Shown one piece after another: positions 1 to 5,701 of a stretch of DNA of 8,250 bases. Source of the DNA: Synergistales bacterium (GTDB lineage Bacteria > Synergistota > Synergistia > Synergistales > Aminobacteriaceae); contig BNVG01000090.1 of NCBI GenBank assembly GCA_025997935.1, forward strand, positions 1-8,250. Direction: 5' to 3'. Below the pieces are notes generated by a model. That model was given only the letters and a program-made list of their open reading frames with translations, was not told where the DNA came from and made no database searches. The stretch's first letter is position 1, and each line of letters starts with the position of its first letter. Both the position numbers and the translations under genes were made by a program.

Positions 1-19
1 GGTGAGATAATTGTATTAA

Positions 20-48
20 ATTATACGACAAGTTGCGTAAAAGTTGAA
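20..48 (-). promoter_or_regulatory. Weak promoter-like element after fliI
   Basis: TATAAT (20-25) lies 17 bp after TTCAAC (43-48, 3 of 6 to the -35 consensus), reading out of the window to the left. It could serve a gene beyond the edge. The 56 bp after the fliI stop contain no ATG and no terminator hairpin. In an AT-rich spacer this match could be chance. Confidence 0.2.
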
Positions 49-56
49 AGGTATTT

Positions 57-1379
57 TCAATTTTCCGGCGCGAGTTTGACAATTTGCTCCACGGTTTCCG
101 CAAACGAAGAGGTCTCGGCTACTTTTTGCGATAAAAAAGTCCGCACCGCTTCGAGGTGTGTTATGGCCCAGTCCACTCGCGGGTTTGCCCCTGTCTTATA
201 CGCCCCTATATTGATGAGATCCTCCGACTCCGCGTAAGTCGCCATAAGATCGCGCACACGCCCGGCCGCCGCCAGATGTTCAGGCGACGCGATAGCCGGC
301 ATGACGCGGCTCACGCTCTCCAATACGCTGACGGAAGGATAAAAATTACGCGAGGCTATGCGCCTCGACAAAACAATGTGCCCGTCCAAAACGCCGCGCA
401 CGGTGTCCGCCACAGGCTCGTTCATGTCGTCGCCCTCCACAAGCACAGTATAGACGCCCGTTATGCTTCCGGTTATGCCCGCGCCGGCGCGTTCGAGTAT
501 CTGCGGCAGCACCTCGAACACCGACGGCGTGTAGCCGCGTGTGGTCGGCGGCTCGCCTATTGCCAAACCAATCTCGCGTTGAGCCCTGGCCACGCGGGTG
601 ATGGAGTCCATCATAAGAAGAACGTTTTTGCCCTCGTCTCTGAAAAATTCGGCTATAGCCGTCGCGGTGAGAGCCGCCTTGAGACGAATAAGGGGCGGCT
701 GATCCGAAGTGGCTATAACGACGACAGACCGCGCAAGCCCTTCCGATCCCAAATCGCGCTCTATAAACTCCCGCACCTCGCGCCCGCGCTCCCCTATAAG
801 CGATATGACGTTCACATCCGCCGTCGTATAACGCGCCATCATGCCGAGCAATGTGCTTTTCCCCACGCCGGAGCCGGAGAATATCCCTATTCTCTGTCCG
901 GTTCCAAGAGTCAGCAGACCGTCTATGACCTTCACGCCAACGGAAAGCGGGGTGTCGACCATTTTGCGGCGCAAGGGGTGAGGCGGCTCGGCGTACAATG
1001 GATAAAAGTCCGTAGTGATAAGCGGCCCCTTATCGTCAAGGGGTTCTCCCAAGCCGTCCAAAATCCGCCCCAAGAGGCCGTCTCCCACGGCCACGCCCAA
1101 GGGGTGATCCATAGAAACAACATCGCTACCTGGCCCTACTTCCCTAAGGTCGCCAAGAGGCATCAAAAGCACCCTGTCCCCGCGAAAGCCAACCACTTCG
1201 GCGCCGAGACCATGAGAACCGTCGCGAAAACAAATTCTGCAAAGGTCTCCGACCCTCACGTCCGGCCCCTGCGACTCCGCCACGAGTCCCACAACCTGCA
1301 CAACGCGCCCGTTGATTTTTACAAGCTGCAATTTTTCGAGTTCCGGCCCAAGAATGGAAAAAAGCTCTGTGTCCTCCAT
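57..1379 (-). CDS. fliI: Flagellum-specific export ATPase FliI
   Basis: FliI hydrolyses ATP at the cytoplasmic face of the flagellar type III export apparatus and, with FliH, helps deliver rod, hook and filament subunits to the export gate. The 440 residues match the usual family length. Visible motifs: Walker A GSGVGKST at residues 169-176; the GERGREVREFIE block from 197, typical of F1-beta-like export ATPases; Walker B strand VLLMMDS at 253-259 followed by TRVARAQREIGLAIGEPP; and RGYTPSVFEVLPQILERAG, which separates FliI from true ATP synthase subunits. The ATG (1377-1379) overlaps the TAA of fliH by one base (TAATG), so the two are probably translationally coupled; an AGGG lies 8 nt upstream. 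A virulence type III ATPase (YscN) is the main alternative, but the flagellar neighbours rule in FliI. No damage is seen. Confidence 0.97.
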   Translation of the reverse strand: MEDTELFSILGPELEKLQLVKINGRVVQVVGLVAESQGPDVRVGDLCRICFRDGSHGLGAEVVGFRGDRVLLMPLGDLREVGPGSDVVSMDHPLGVAVGDGLLGRILDGLGEPLDDKGPLITTDFYPLYAEPPHPLRRKMVDTPLSVGVKVIDGLLTLGTGQRIGIFSGSGVGKSTLLGMMARYTTADVNVISLIGERGREVREFIERDLGSEGLARSVVVIATSDQPPLIRLKAALTATAIAEFFRDEGKNVLLMMDSITRVARAQREIGLAIGEPPTTRGYTPSVFEVLPQILERAGAGITGSITGVYTVLVEGDDMNEPVADTVRGVLDGHIVLSRRIASRNFYPSVSVLESVSRVMPAIASPEHLAAAGRVRDLMATYAESEDLINIGAYKTGANPRVDWAITHLEAVRTFLSQKVAETSSFAETVEQIVKLAPEN

Positions 1380-2593
1380 TATTTTGTCCCTATTTTCTTC
1401 TTTACGGAAGGCGTTCTTTTCTTGGGCGCGGGCTTCTTGGGCTGAGACGTCGCAACAGCCGGAGTTTCGCTTTCTAAGGGCTCGGCGTCTAAGGCTTCGT
1501 CCTCATCGCTATCCTCGCCGAACTCCATTGGTTTTTTTGGGCGGGCGTGAACTTCTGTCTTTGGTTTTGGCGGCTTTCCAAGCTGAACAAGCAATTTTTC
1601 AAAAACCCCGTCTATTTGGTCAAGCTGAGTACGCCAACGCGCGTCGTATATGCCGAGGTCTGTCTCCACAATGCAACTCCCCTTATCGACGCTGGCGTCC
1701 GGCTTTACCTCAAGACGCTTGGCCCCGCGCAGAACATCCTCAAACTCGCCCTTTAGACTGTCTTGCAAAATCTCCAAGTCCTCGGGCGCGACATATATGA
1801 GTATGCGGTTTTTGTCGCTCAAACGAGACAGGACGCTCGACAAAACATCAAGAACCGCGTCGGGCGTCACGTTAAGCTCTCTTTGGAGCATTTTCTCAAG
1901 CATATCCTGCCACAGGCGCAACATTCGCGGTTTGTTCATCTCCACAAGCTCCGCGAATTTCGATTCCAGGCTCAGGGATACGCCCTCCAGTGATTTGATA
2001 AGGCTCGAGAACTTTTCTCTGTATTGTTCTGAAATTTCGGCTTTGGCTTTTTCTATGCCGTCTTTGTAGCCGCGTTCCAACCCCTCGGAATGCCCTATTT
2101 CACGCCCAGCCGCTCTGGCCTGCTCTTTAGCGGCTTCCGCACCGGCCTCAACCTCGCGCTCTTTTTGAGCGCAGGCGTCCCTAACGTTGCCCAACTCCCG
2201 CTCAGTCGAGGCGAGCTTGCCGGTCAAGTCAGCCTTGGCGACCTCGGCTGATGATACGCTATCTCGCAACTCGGCAATCTGCTTCTTTAGCTCAAGCAGA
2301 GGGTCAGGTTCTTTTTCGATTTGTTTTTTGGTTGTGTTGTCCGTTTCATTTTCGGCGCTTTTTGAGGTGTTTTTCGATATATCGACCTTTTGATTTTCTT
2401 CCCGTTTTTTCTCGATAGCCTGAAGCTGTATCTGCGACCCCGAAAAAACGGAAAGGTCATCAGGTGATCCTTCATTAGAAATCTGCTCTTCCTCCTGATC
2501 GGCAGAAAGAGCGGTTTCATCAATCCCTATTTTTACGGCGTCGGGCAAAAGACGAACAGCGCGCAAAACGCCGGTGCGTCGTATATTAGACAA
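1379..2593 (-). CDS. fliH: Flagellar export ATPase regulator FliH (long form)
   Basis: FliH dimers bind FliI, hold it in check and dock it at the export apparatus. At 404 residues this is clearly longer than common FliH (about 230-270). Layout: an N-terminal start typical of FliH (SNIRRTGVLRAVRL); a charged, low-complexity linker at about 25-95; a predicted coiled coil at about 97-160; a glycine repeat with Gly at 163, 167, 171, 175 and 179 (the GxxxG repeat known from FliH/YscL); a conserved C-terminal domain at about 185-340 ending in the diagnostic KGSCIVETDLGIYDARWRTQL region (304-324); and an extra tail of about 65 residues, acidic around 358-375 and Lys/Pro-rich at the end. The start is TTG (2591-2593), inside the last codons of fliG with 8 nt overlap; AGAGG at 2603-2607 sits 9 nt upstream, and no better ATG exists nearby. 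The identity is firm; the exact start is less so. Confidence 0.92.
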   Translation of the reverse strand: MSNIRRTGVLRAVRLLPDAVKIGIDETALSADQEEEQISNEGSPDDLSVFSGSQIQLQAIEKKREENQKVDISKNTSKSAENETDNTTKKQIEKEPDPLLELKKQIAELRDSVSSAEVAKADLTGKLASTERELGNVRDACAQKEREVEAGAEAAKEQARAAGREIGHSEGLERGYKDGIEKAKAEISEQYREKFSSLIKSLEGVSLSLESKFAELVEMNKPRMLRLWQDMLEKMLQRELNVTPDAVLDVLSSVLSRLSDKNRILIYVAPEDLEILQDSLKGEFEDVLRGAKRLEVKPDASVDKGSCIVETDLGIYDARWRTQLDQIDGVFEKLLVQLGKPPKPKTEVHARPKKPMEFGEDSDEDEALDAEPLESETPAVATSQPKKPAPKKRTPSVKKKIGTK

Positions 2594-3383
2594 CCAGCTC
2601 GTCCTCTCCGCCCGCCGATATAACTATCTCGCCAGCTTCTTCGAGCGAGCGTACCACGTTGACGACCTTTTGCTGAGACTCCTCCACGTCCTTGACTCGC
2701 ACCGGCCCCATGTAGTCCATGTCCTCTTGAAGCATTTCTGCGGCGCGTTTTGACATGTTTTTGAAGAATTTGACGCGTAATTCTTCGGTAGCGCCCTTGA
2801 GGGCCAACCCAAGTTCCTTCATATCCACCTCGCGCAACACGCGCTGCAAAGAGCGGTCGTCCAAGCGAATAATATCCTCGAACACGAAGAGGCGCTTCTT
2901 TATCTCCTCCGCGAGCTCTGGGTCGTTTTCCTCGAGGTATTCCATAATATTGCGCTCCGTGGTGCGGTCAGCGCTGTTTATAATAGCGACAACGGCGTCG
3001 ATGCCTCCGGCCAGCGTGAAGTCCTGACCCATGACCGTACTCAGCTTGCGCTCAAGCACACGCTCCACCTCCCGCAAGATTTCGGGCGTGATACGATCCA
3101 TTTTTGCTATGCGCCTCGCTACTTCCGCCTGCATGACGGCAGGAAGGCCGCTTATTATCATTGCGGCTTGCGGCGCGTCGAGGTATGACAAAATAAGGGC
3201 GATAGTCTGAGGGTGTTCGCTCTGTATAAACCCCAGTATCTGCTGCGCGTCCGTATGACGCATGAAGTCGAAAGGACGAACTTGCAGACTGGCCGTAATC
3301 CTGGTAAGCAGATTTTGCGCCCGCTCCGGCCCGAGGGCGCGTTCCAAAATATCGCGCGCGTAGTCTACGCCGCCCTTGGCCAT
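2586..3383 (-). CDS. fliG: Flagellar motor switch protein FliG, larger 3' part after a frame change
   Basis: FliG is the rotor protein: its N-domain grips FliF, its middle domain binds FliM, and its C-domain meets MotA to make torque and switch direction. This 265-residue frame carries the end of the N-domain (GGVDYARDILERALG), the middle domain with the EHPQT signature (residues about 54-58), the hinge as LFVFEDI (usually MFxF), and the torque helix region with RLDDRSLQRVLREVD and KNMSKRAAEMLQEDMDYMGPVR. The C-terminus EDELVV looks natural. The ATG at 3381-3383 is the first usable start in this frame, but it has no well-placed Shine-Dalgarno and lies 4 nt after the UGA that ends the upstream segment. 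As an independent protein it would lack most of the FliF-binding domain. It is best read as the continuation of the segment at 3388-3603 after a one-base frame change. Confidence 0.93.
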   Translation of the reverse strand: MAKGGVDYARDILERALGPERAQNLLTRITASLQVRPFDFMRHTDAQQILGFIQSEHPQTIALILSYLDAPQAAMIISGLPAVMQAEVARRIAKMDRITPEILREVERVLERKLSTVMGQDFTLAGGIDAVVAIINSADRTTERNIMEYLEENDPELAEEIKKRLFVFEDIIRLDDRSLQRVLREVDMKELGLALKGATEELRVKFFKNMSKRAAEMLQEDMDYMGPVRVKDVEESQQKVVNVVRSLEEAGEIVISAGGEDELVV

Positions 3384-3399
3384 AAATTCACGGGGCCAT
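3384..3399 (-). other. Frame change point in fliG (extra base at CCCC run)
   Basis: In gene direction the bases read ATGGCCCCGTGAATTT. The incoming frame reads ATG GCC CCG TGA and stops. The outgoing frame reads CGT GAA TTT ATG. The frames are reconciled by skipping one base, most simply one C of the four-C run (3392-3395), which gives Met-Ala-Arg-Glu-Phe-Met. The location in a homopolymer is where an assembly or sequencing indel is most likely. A natural frameshift mutation or +1 recoding at CCG-UGA (which would give Met-Ala-Pro-Glu-Phe-Met) cannot be told apart from the sequence. Confidence 0.85.
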
Positions 3400-3603
3400 G
3401 AGAATCTCCTGAGCCTCTTTCATGACTTCGAGCTTGAGGTCAGGCGTAACCTTTCTGAGATTGGCTATTTCGAGGGTGATAAGCTCAATAGTAGTATCGT
3501 CGAGGTGTTTATAAACCTCGGCGGCTATATCGTTCCCCAAAGCCACCATGAGAACGGCTATTTTTTCTCTGTTGGAAATATTGGCTCCAATTGACTTTGC
3601 CAT
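3388..3603 (-). CDS. fliG: Flagellar motor switch protein FliG, N-terminal part ending at a frameshift
   Basis: This 71-residue segment starts MAKSIGANISNREKIAVLMVALG, the recognisable beginning of the FliG N-domain (helices that bind the FliF C-terminal tail), and continues through ITLEIANLRKVTPDLKLEVMKEAQEILMAP before UGA at 3388-3390. The start is taken as ATG at 3601-3603, because AGGAG (3611-3615) lies exactly 7 nt upstream; the TTG one codon earlier would be only 4 nt away. Skipping one base in the CCCC run gives EILMAREFMAKGGVDYAR, which lines up without a gap against the usual FliG pattern (roughly EMALAQQYIAQGGIDYAR, from memory). The break falls inside the N-domain fold, not at a domain boundary, so a deliberately split gene is less likely than an indel. 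Joined, the two parts give 338 residues, a normal FliG length. Confidence 0.88.
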   Translation of the reverse strand: MAKSIGANISNREKIAVLMVALGNDIAAEVYKHLDDTTIELITLEIANLRKVTPDLKLEVMKEAQEILMAP

Positions 3604-3605
3604 CA

Positions 3606-3623
3606 AAGATCTCCTCTGATCTT
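3606..3623 (-). repeat. Inverted repeat enclosing the fliG ribosome binding site
   Basis: Arms AAGATC and GATCTT are perfectly complementary with a 6-nt loop AGAGGA. One more C-G pair is possible across a single bulged T. It sits in the 46-nt gap between the fliF stop and the fliG start. No U-run follows, so it is not an intrinsic terminator. Confidence 0.55.
3611..3615 (-). promoter_or_regulatory. Shine-Dalgarno of fliG, held in a small hairpin loop
   Basis: AGGAG in gene direction, 7 nt before the ATG at 3603; this decides the fliG start. It lies mostly in the loop of a perfect 6-bp inverted repeat, AAGATC (3618-3623) and GATCTT (3606-3611) with loop AGAGGA. The loop could keep the site open or, if bound, closed. 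The stem is short, so any effect is inferred. Confidence 0.7.
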
Positions 3624-3649
3624 GCTATATTTCTCTATAACAATTTCCG

Positions 3650-5215
3650 TTAGCTATCCGACGAAATCCATTCGTTGACAAGATTGGCCACTTCGTCCGG
3701 GTTGCTTCGGCAGTAGGCTTTAAGTTGCTCCTCAAGCACCGCCATTTCGCCCTGAAACGCCAAGACATCCGGCGAAGTGAGCATTTCTTGAAGCGTCGGC
3801 ACACGCTTGGTGTCTCTTTCGGCAGCTTCGCGAGCAAGCCGCTCCTGACGTCTGCGATACCACCAATAGAACATCGCGGAGACAAAAATAACCAATACAA
3901 CGCCAACGAGAGAGCCTATCGCTATACGATACAGTCGCTCCTGCCTAAGTTCTTCGGCGATGGCGTCGGCCAAAATCGTCGAGAACTTCATAGCCTTCAC
4001 AACGAGGCTGTCACCTCTGACCTCGCTAAAGCCTATGGCGGACGAAACCAACTCCCTGACCTCGACCAAACGATCTTCCGTCAGCTCGCCGTCAACCAAA
4101 ACGGAGGCGGTCAGGCGGCGTATTCTACCCGGTGTCATAACTTCCTGGCTCTCGCGCGTGGTTATCTCATAGTTTGTTGTGGCGTCGGATTTGTTGTACT
4201 CGCTCTCGGCGTTCTGTGTATTTATGGCGTAGCCCGGTATATTCGTGGTTGTCCCCGGGACGCCTCCGGGCGGCTGCATCTGCCCGGTATAGCTTTCTTC
4301 CATGCGGGCCGTGCTACGCGGAATGCCCTGTCCTGTGTCGGCGTTGGGGTAGTATTCTCTTGATGAGCGTGAAATTTTGTCGAAATCCAAATCCATAGTG
4401 ACGCGTACGCTAACGCTACCTGGGCCGAACACCTGTTCGAGCATCTGACGGACACGAAACTCCATCTCTTTTTCACGCTGCCGCTCAAGGTCTCTCTGTA
4501 CGGATTTGACAGAGTTTCCGCTGTCGAAAGAGTAAATCAGATCCTCTCCCACAAGGTCGGACAATATTCTCCCGGTCGTGTCGACAATCGTGACGTTATC
4601 AGGCGTAAGGCCATCGACGCTACGCGAGACAAGGTGAAGTATGGCTTTTATTTGAGGGGAACCAAGCTGACTCCCGGGCTTCAATTTCAAAAGAACGGAC
4701 GCCGTAGACGGCCTCTGTTGCGCCAAAAAGAGCCGCTCTTCTGGAATTATTATGCTGACCTTGGAGAATTCGACTGAGTCTAACTGCGCTATGGTACGTT
4801 GCAGTTCTCCCTCCCGCGCGCGGATATAGGAGATTTTCTGCTGAAACTCGCTCATGCCCATCTTTGAGTCATCAAAAATCTCAAACCCGGTGCTGTTTCC
4901 CTTGGGGAGTCCCTCCTGAGCCAACGCGAGACGCGCCTCGTAAATCTGGTCGCGCGGAAGAAGAATCGCGTTTGCGGCGGAATCAATCTGGTATGAAATA
5001 TTGTTTTCTCTCAGATACGCGACAATGGCCGCCTGGTCGTTTACCTCCAGACCAGCGTATAACGGCTCGTAAGATACGCGCCCCGCCCAAAACACCATTA
5101 AAGCAAGCAAGCCCGTCACCAAAAAAACGGCGGCAAACAAAGATACCTTTTGCCACGTTTTCAACCCGCCCCAAAAGAGCAGAAACTTGGCGGACAGTCG
5201 CCTTAAACTCTCCAT
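3650..5215 (-). CDS. fliF: Flagellar MS-ring protein FliF
   Basis: FliF builds the membrane-embedded MS ring on which rod, switch and export gate assemble. The 521 residues are within the normal range. A first transmembrane helix lies at about 24-44 (SLFAAVFLVTGLLALMVFWAG) and a second at about 430-451 (RIAIGSLVGVVLVIFVSAMFYW), with the periplasmic ring-building region between. The YscJ/FliF domain is marked by YEPLYAGLEVNDQAAIVAYLRE and by FQQKISYIRAREGELQRTIAQLDSV (124-148). Residues about 280-345 are a polar, Gly/Pro-rich linker as usual. The cytoplasmic tail at 452-521 ends in PDEVANLVNEWISSDS, the part that binds the FliG N-domain, and it is intact. ATG at 5213-5215 has only a weak AAGAG nearby. 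It lies 33 nt after fliE, behind a 10-bp hairpin. No frameshift is seen. Confidence 0.97.
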   Translation of the reverse strand: MESLRRLSAKFLLFWGGLKTWQKVSLFAAVFLVTGLLALMVFWAGRVSYEPLYAGLEVNDQAAIVAYLRENNISYQIDSAANAILLPRDQIYEARLALAQEGLPKGNSTGFEIFDDSKMGMSEFQQKISYIRAREGELQRTIAQLDSVEFSKVSIIIPEERLFLAQQRPSTASVLLKLKPGSQLGSPQIKAILHLVSRSVDGLTPDNVTIVDTTGRILSDLVGEDLIYSFDSGNSVKSVQRDLERQREKEMEFRVRQMLEQVFGPGSVSVRVTMDLDFDKISRSSREYYPNADTGQGIPRSTARMEESYTGQMQPPGGVPGTTTNIPGYAINTQNAESEYNKSDATTNYEITTRESQEVMTPGRIRRLTASVLVDGELTEDRLVEVRELVSSAIGFSEVRGDSLVVKAMKFSTILADAIAEELRQERLYRIAIGSLVGVVLVIFVSAMFYWWYRRRQERLAREAAERDTKRVPTLQEMLTSPDVLAFQGEMAVLEEQLKAYCRSNPDEVANLVNEWISSDS

Positions 5216-5235
5216 AATCTCTTGTCGGTCTTTTT

Positions 5236-5260
5236 ATTTCAGCTTAAATCAAGCTGAAAT
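5236..5260 (-). repeat. 10-bp perfect inverted repeat spanning the fliE stop codon
   Basis: In gene direction the arms are ATTTCAGCTT (5251-5260) and AAGCTGAAAT (5236-5245) with a 5-nt loop GATTT. The 5' arm encodes the last residues Ile-Ser-Ala and the first base of the stop codon; the rest of the stop is in the loop. The hairpin is followed by A residues, not U, on the transcribed strand, so it is not a classical terminator for fliE. It could act as an RNA stability or processing element between fliE and fliF. Confidence 0.75.
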
Positions 5261-5575
5261 TCTGGATAATTGCTGATACGCGTCCACAAATTTATTACGA
5301 AGCTCCATGAACATCCTGAGAGCGACCTCGGCCCGAGATGAGGCCAGAACAACCTCCGAAATATCCTCCACATCGCCCGTGGCGAGTTTGTTGATTTTAT
5401 CGTCCGCTTCAAGCTGAAGAACATTGACCTCTTTCATAGAAGAAGACAACATATCCTCAAAGGAAACCTTCCCCTGTCTGGCGTACTCTGCAGGTTTATC
5501 TAACCTCAAGTCCAACTTGGAATCTATTTTCTTTATATCCGAAAATTGAGTCATATCCAATAGTAACGAACCCAT
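5249..5575 (-). CDS. fliE: Flagellar hook-basal body adapter protein FliE
   Basis: FliE is the small protein that joins the MS ring and export gate to the proximal rod. At 108 residues it is the expected size, with no signal peptide, as fits a type III export substrate. The C-terminal half VNVLQLEADDKINKLATGDVEDISEVVLASSRAEVALRMFMELRNKFVDAYQQLSRI shows the family pattern: Q...AD......G...D...V..A...A..AL......+NK...AYQ....I. The ATG at 5573-5575 is chosen because a GGGGGG tract at 5585-5590 lies 9 nt upstream; an in-frame ATG at codon 8 is the alternative. It is the first flagellar gene after serS and probably heads the fliE-fliI transcript. flgB and flgC, which often precede it, are not here. 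Confidence 0.95.
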   Translation of the reverse strand: MGSLLLDMTQFSDIKKIDSKLDLRLDKPAEYARQGKVSFEDMLSSSMKEVNVLQLEADDKINKLATGDVEDISEVVLASSRAEVALRMFMELRNKFVDAYQQLSRISA

Positions 5576-5619
5576 ACAAATATTCCCCCCGCTAACAAAA
5601 CGAACAAGATGTGCTAAGT

Positions 5620-5698
5620 ATCTTACGCTAATTTACGGATATAAGCAAGCGTTTGTAATAGTATTCAGAATTATAAAGAATAGTCGCGCAATAGTTGG
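5620..5698 (-). promoter_or_regulatory. Possible promoter region for the fliE operon
   Basis: The 126-bp gap between serS and fliE holds a perfect TATAAT (5670-5675), but its -35 position at 17-bp spacing is poor (CCAACT). A second candidate is TTGCTT (5643-5648), a 17-bp spacer and TAAGAT (5620-5625). Neither is a strong full match. I see no sigma28 (GCCGATAA) or sigma54 (GG/GC) element and no terminator hairpin with a U-run after serS, so read-through from serS is also possible. Confidence 0.3.
5657..5695 (-). repeat. Three ACTATT hexamers at 11- and 22-bp spacing
   Basis: ACTATT occurs in gene direction at 5690-5695, 5679-5684 and 5657-5662. The steps are 11 and 22 bp, so all three face the same side of the helix, and they flank the TATAAT at 5670-5675. 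This could be a protein binding array controlling fliE, or chance in an AT-rich spacer. Confidence 0.4.
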
Positions 5699-5701
5699 AA
5701 A

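Noticed and set aside
156..1445. 429-residue open frame on the plus strand opposite fliI
   Set aside because: It lies antisense to a clearly real fliI, its protein is rich in Arg, His and Tyr with no recognisable domain, and it is explained by the codon usage of fliI on the other strand.
1312..1800. 162-residue plus-strand open frame across the fliI-fliH junction
   Set aside because: Shadow of fliH and fliI; Ser/Arg-rich low-quality protein, no ribosome binding site, no family resemblance.
3388..3603. An independent small FliG-N protein as a designed split gene
   Set aside because: The break falls inside the N-domain helices, and removing one base restores the normal family spacing, so an indel is the simpler explanation.
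3725..4363. 212-residue plus-strand open frame opposite fliF
   Set aside because: Complement of well-supported FliF coding sequence; no domain or start signal.
5236..5260. Intrinsic terminator between fliE and fliF
   Set aside because: The hairpin is followed by A residues, not U, in the direction of transcription, and the downstream genes belong to the same cluster.
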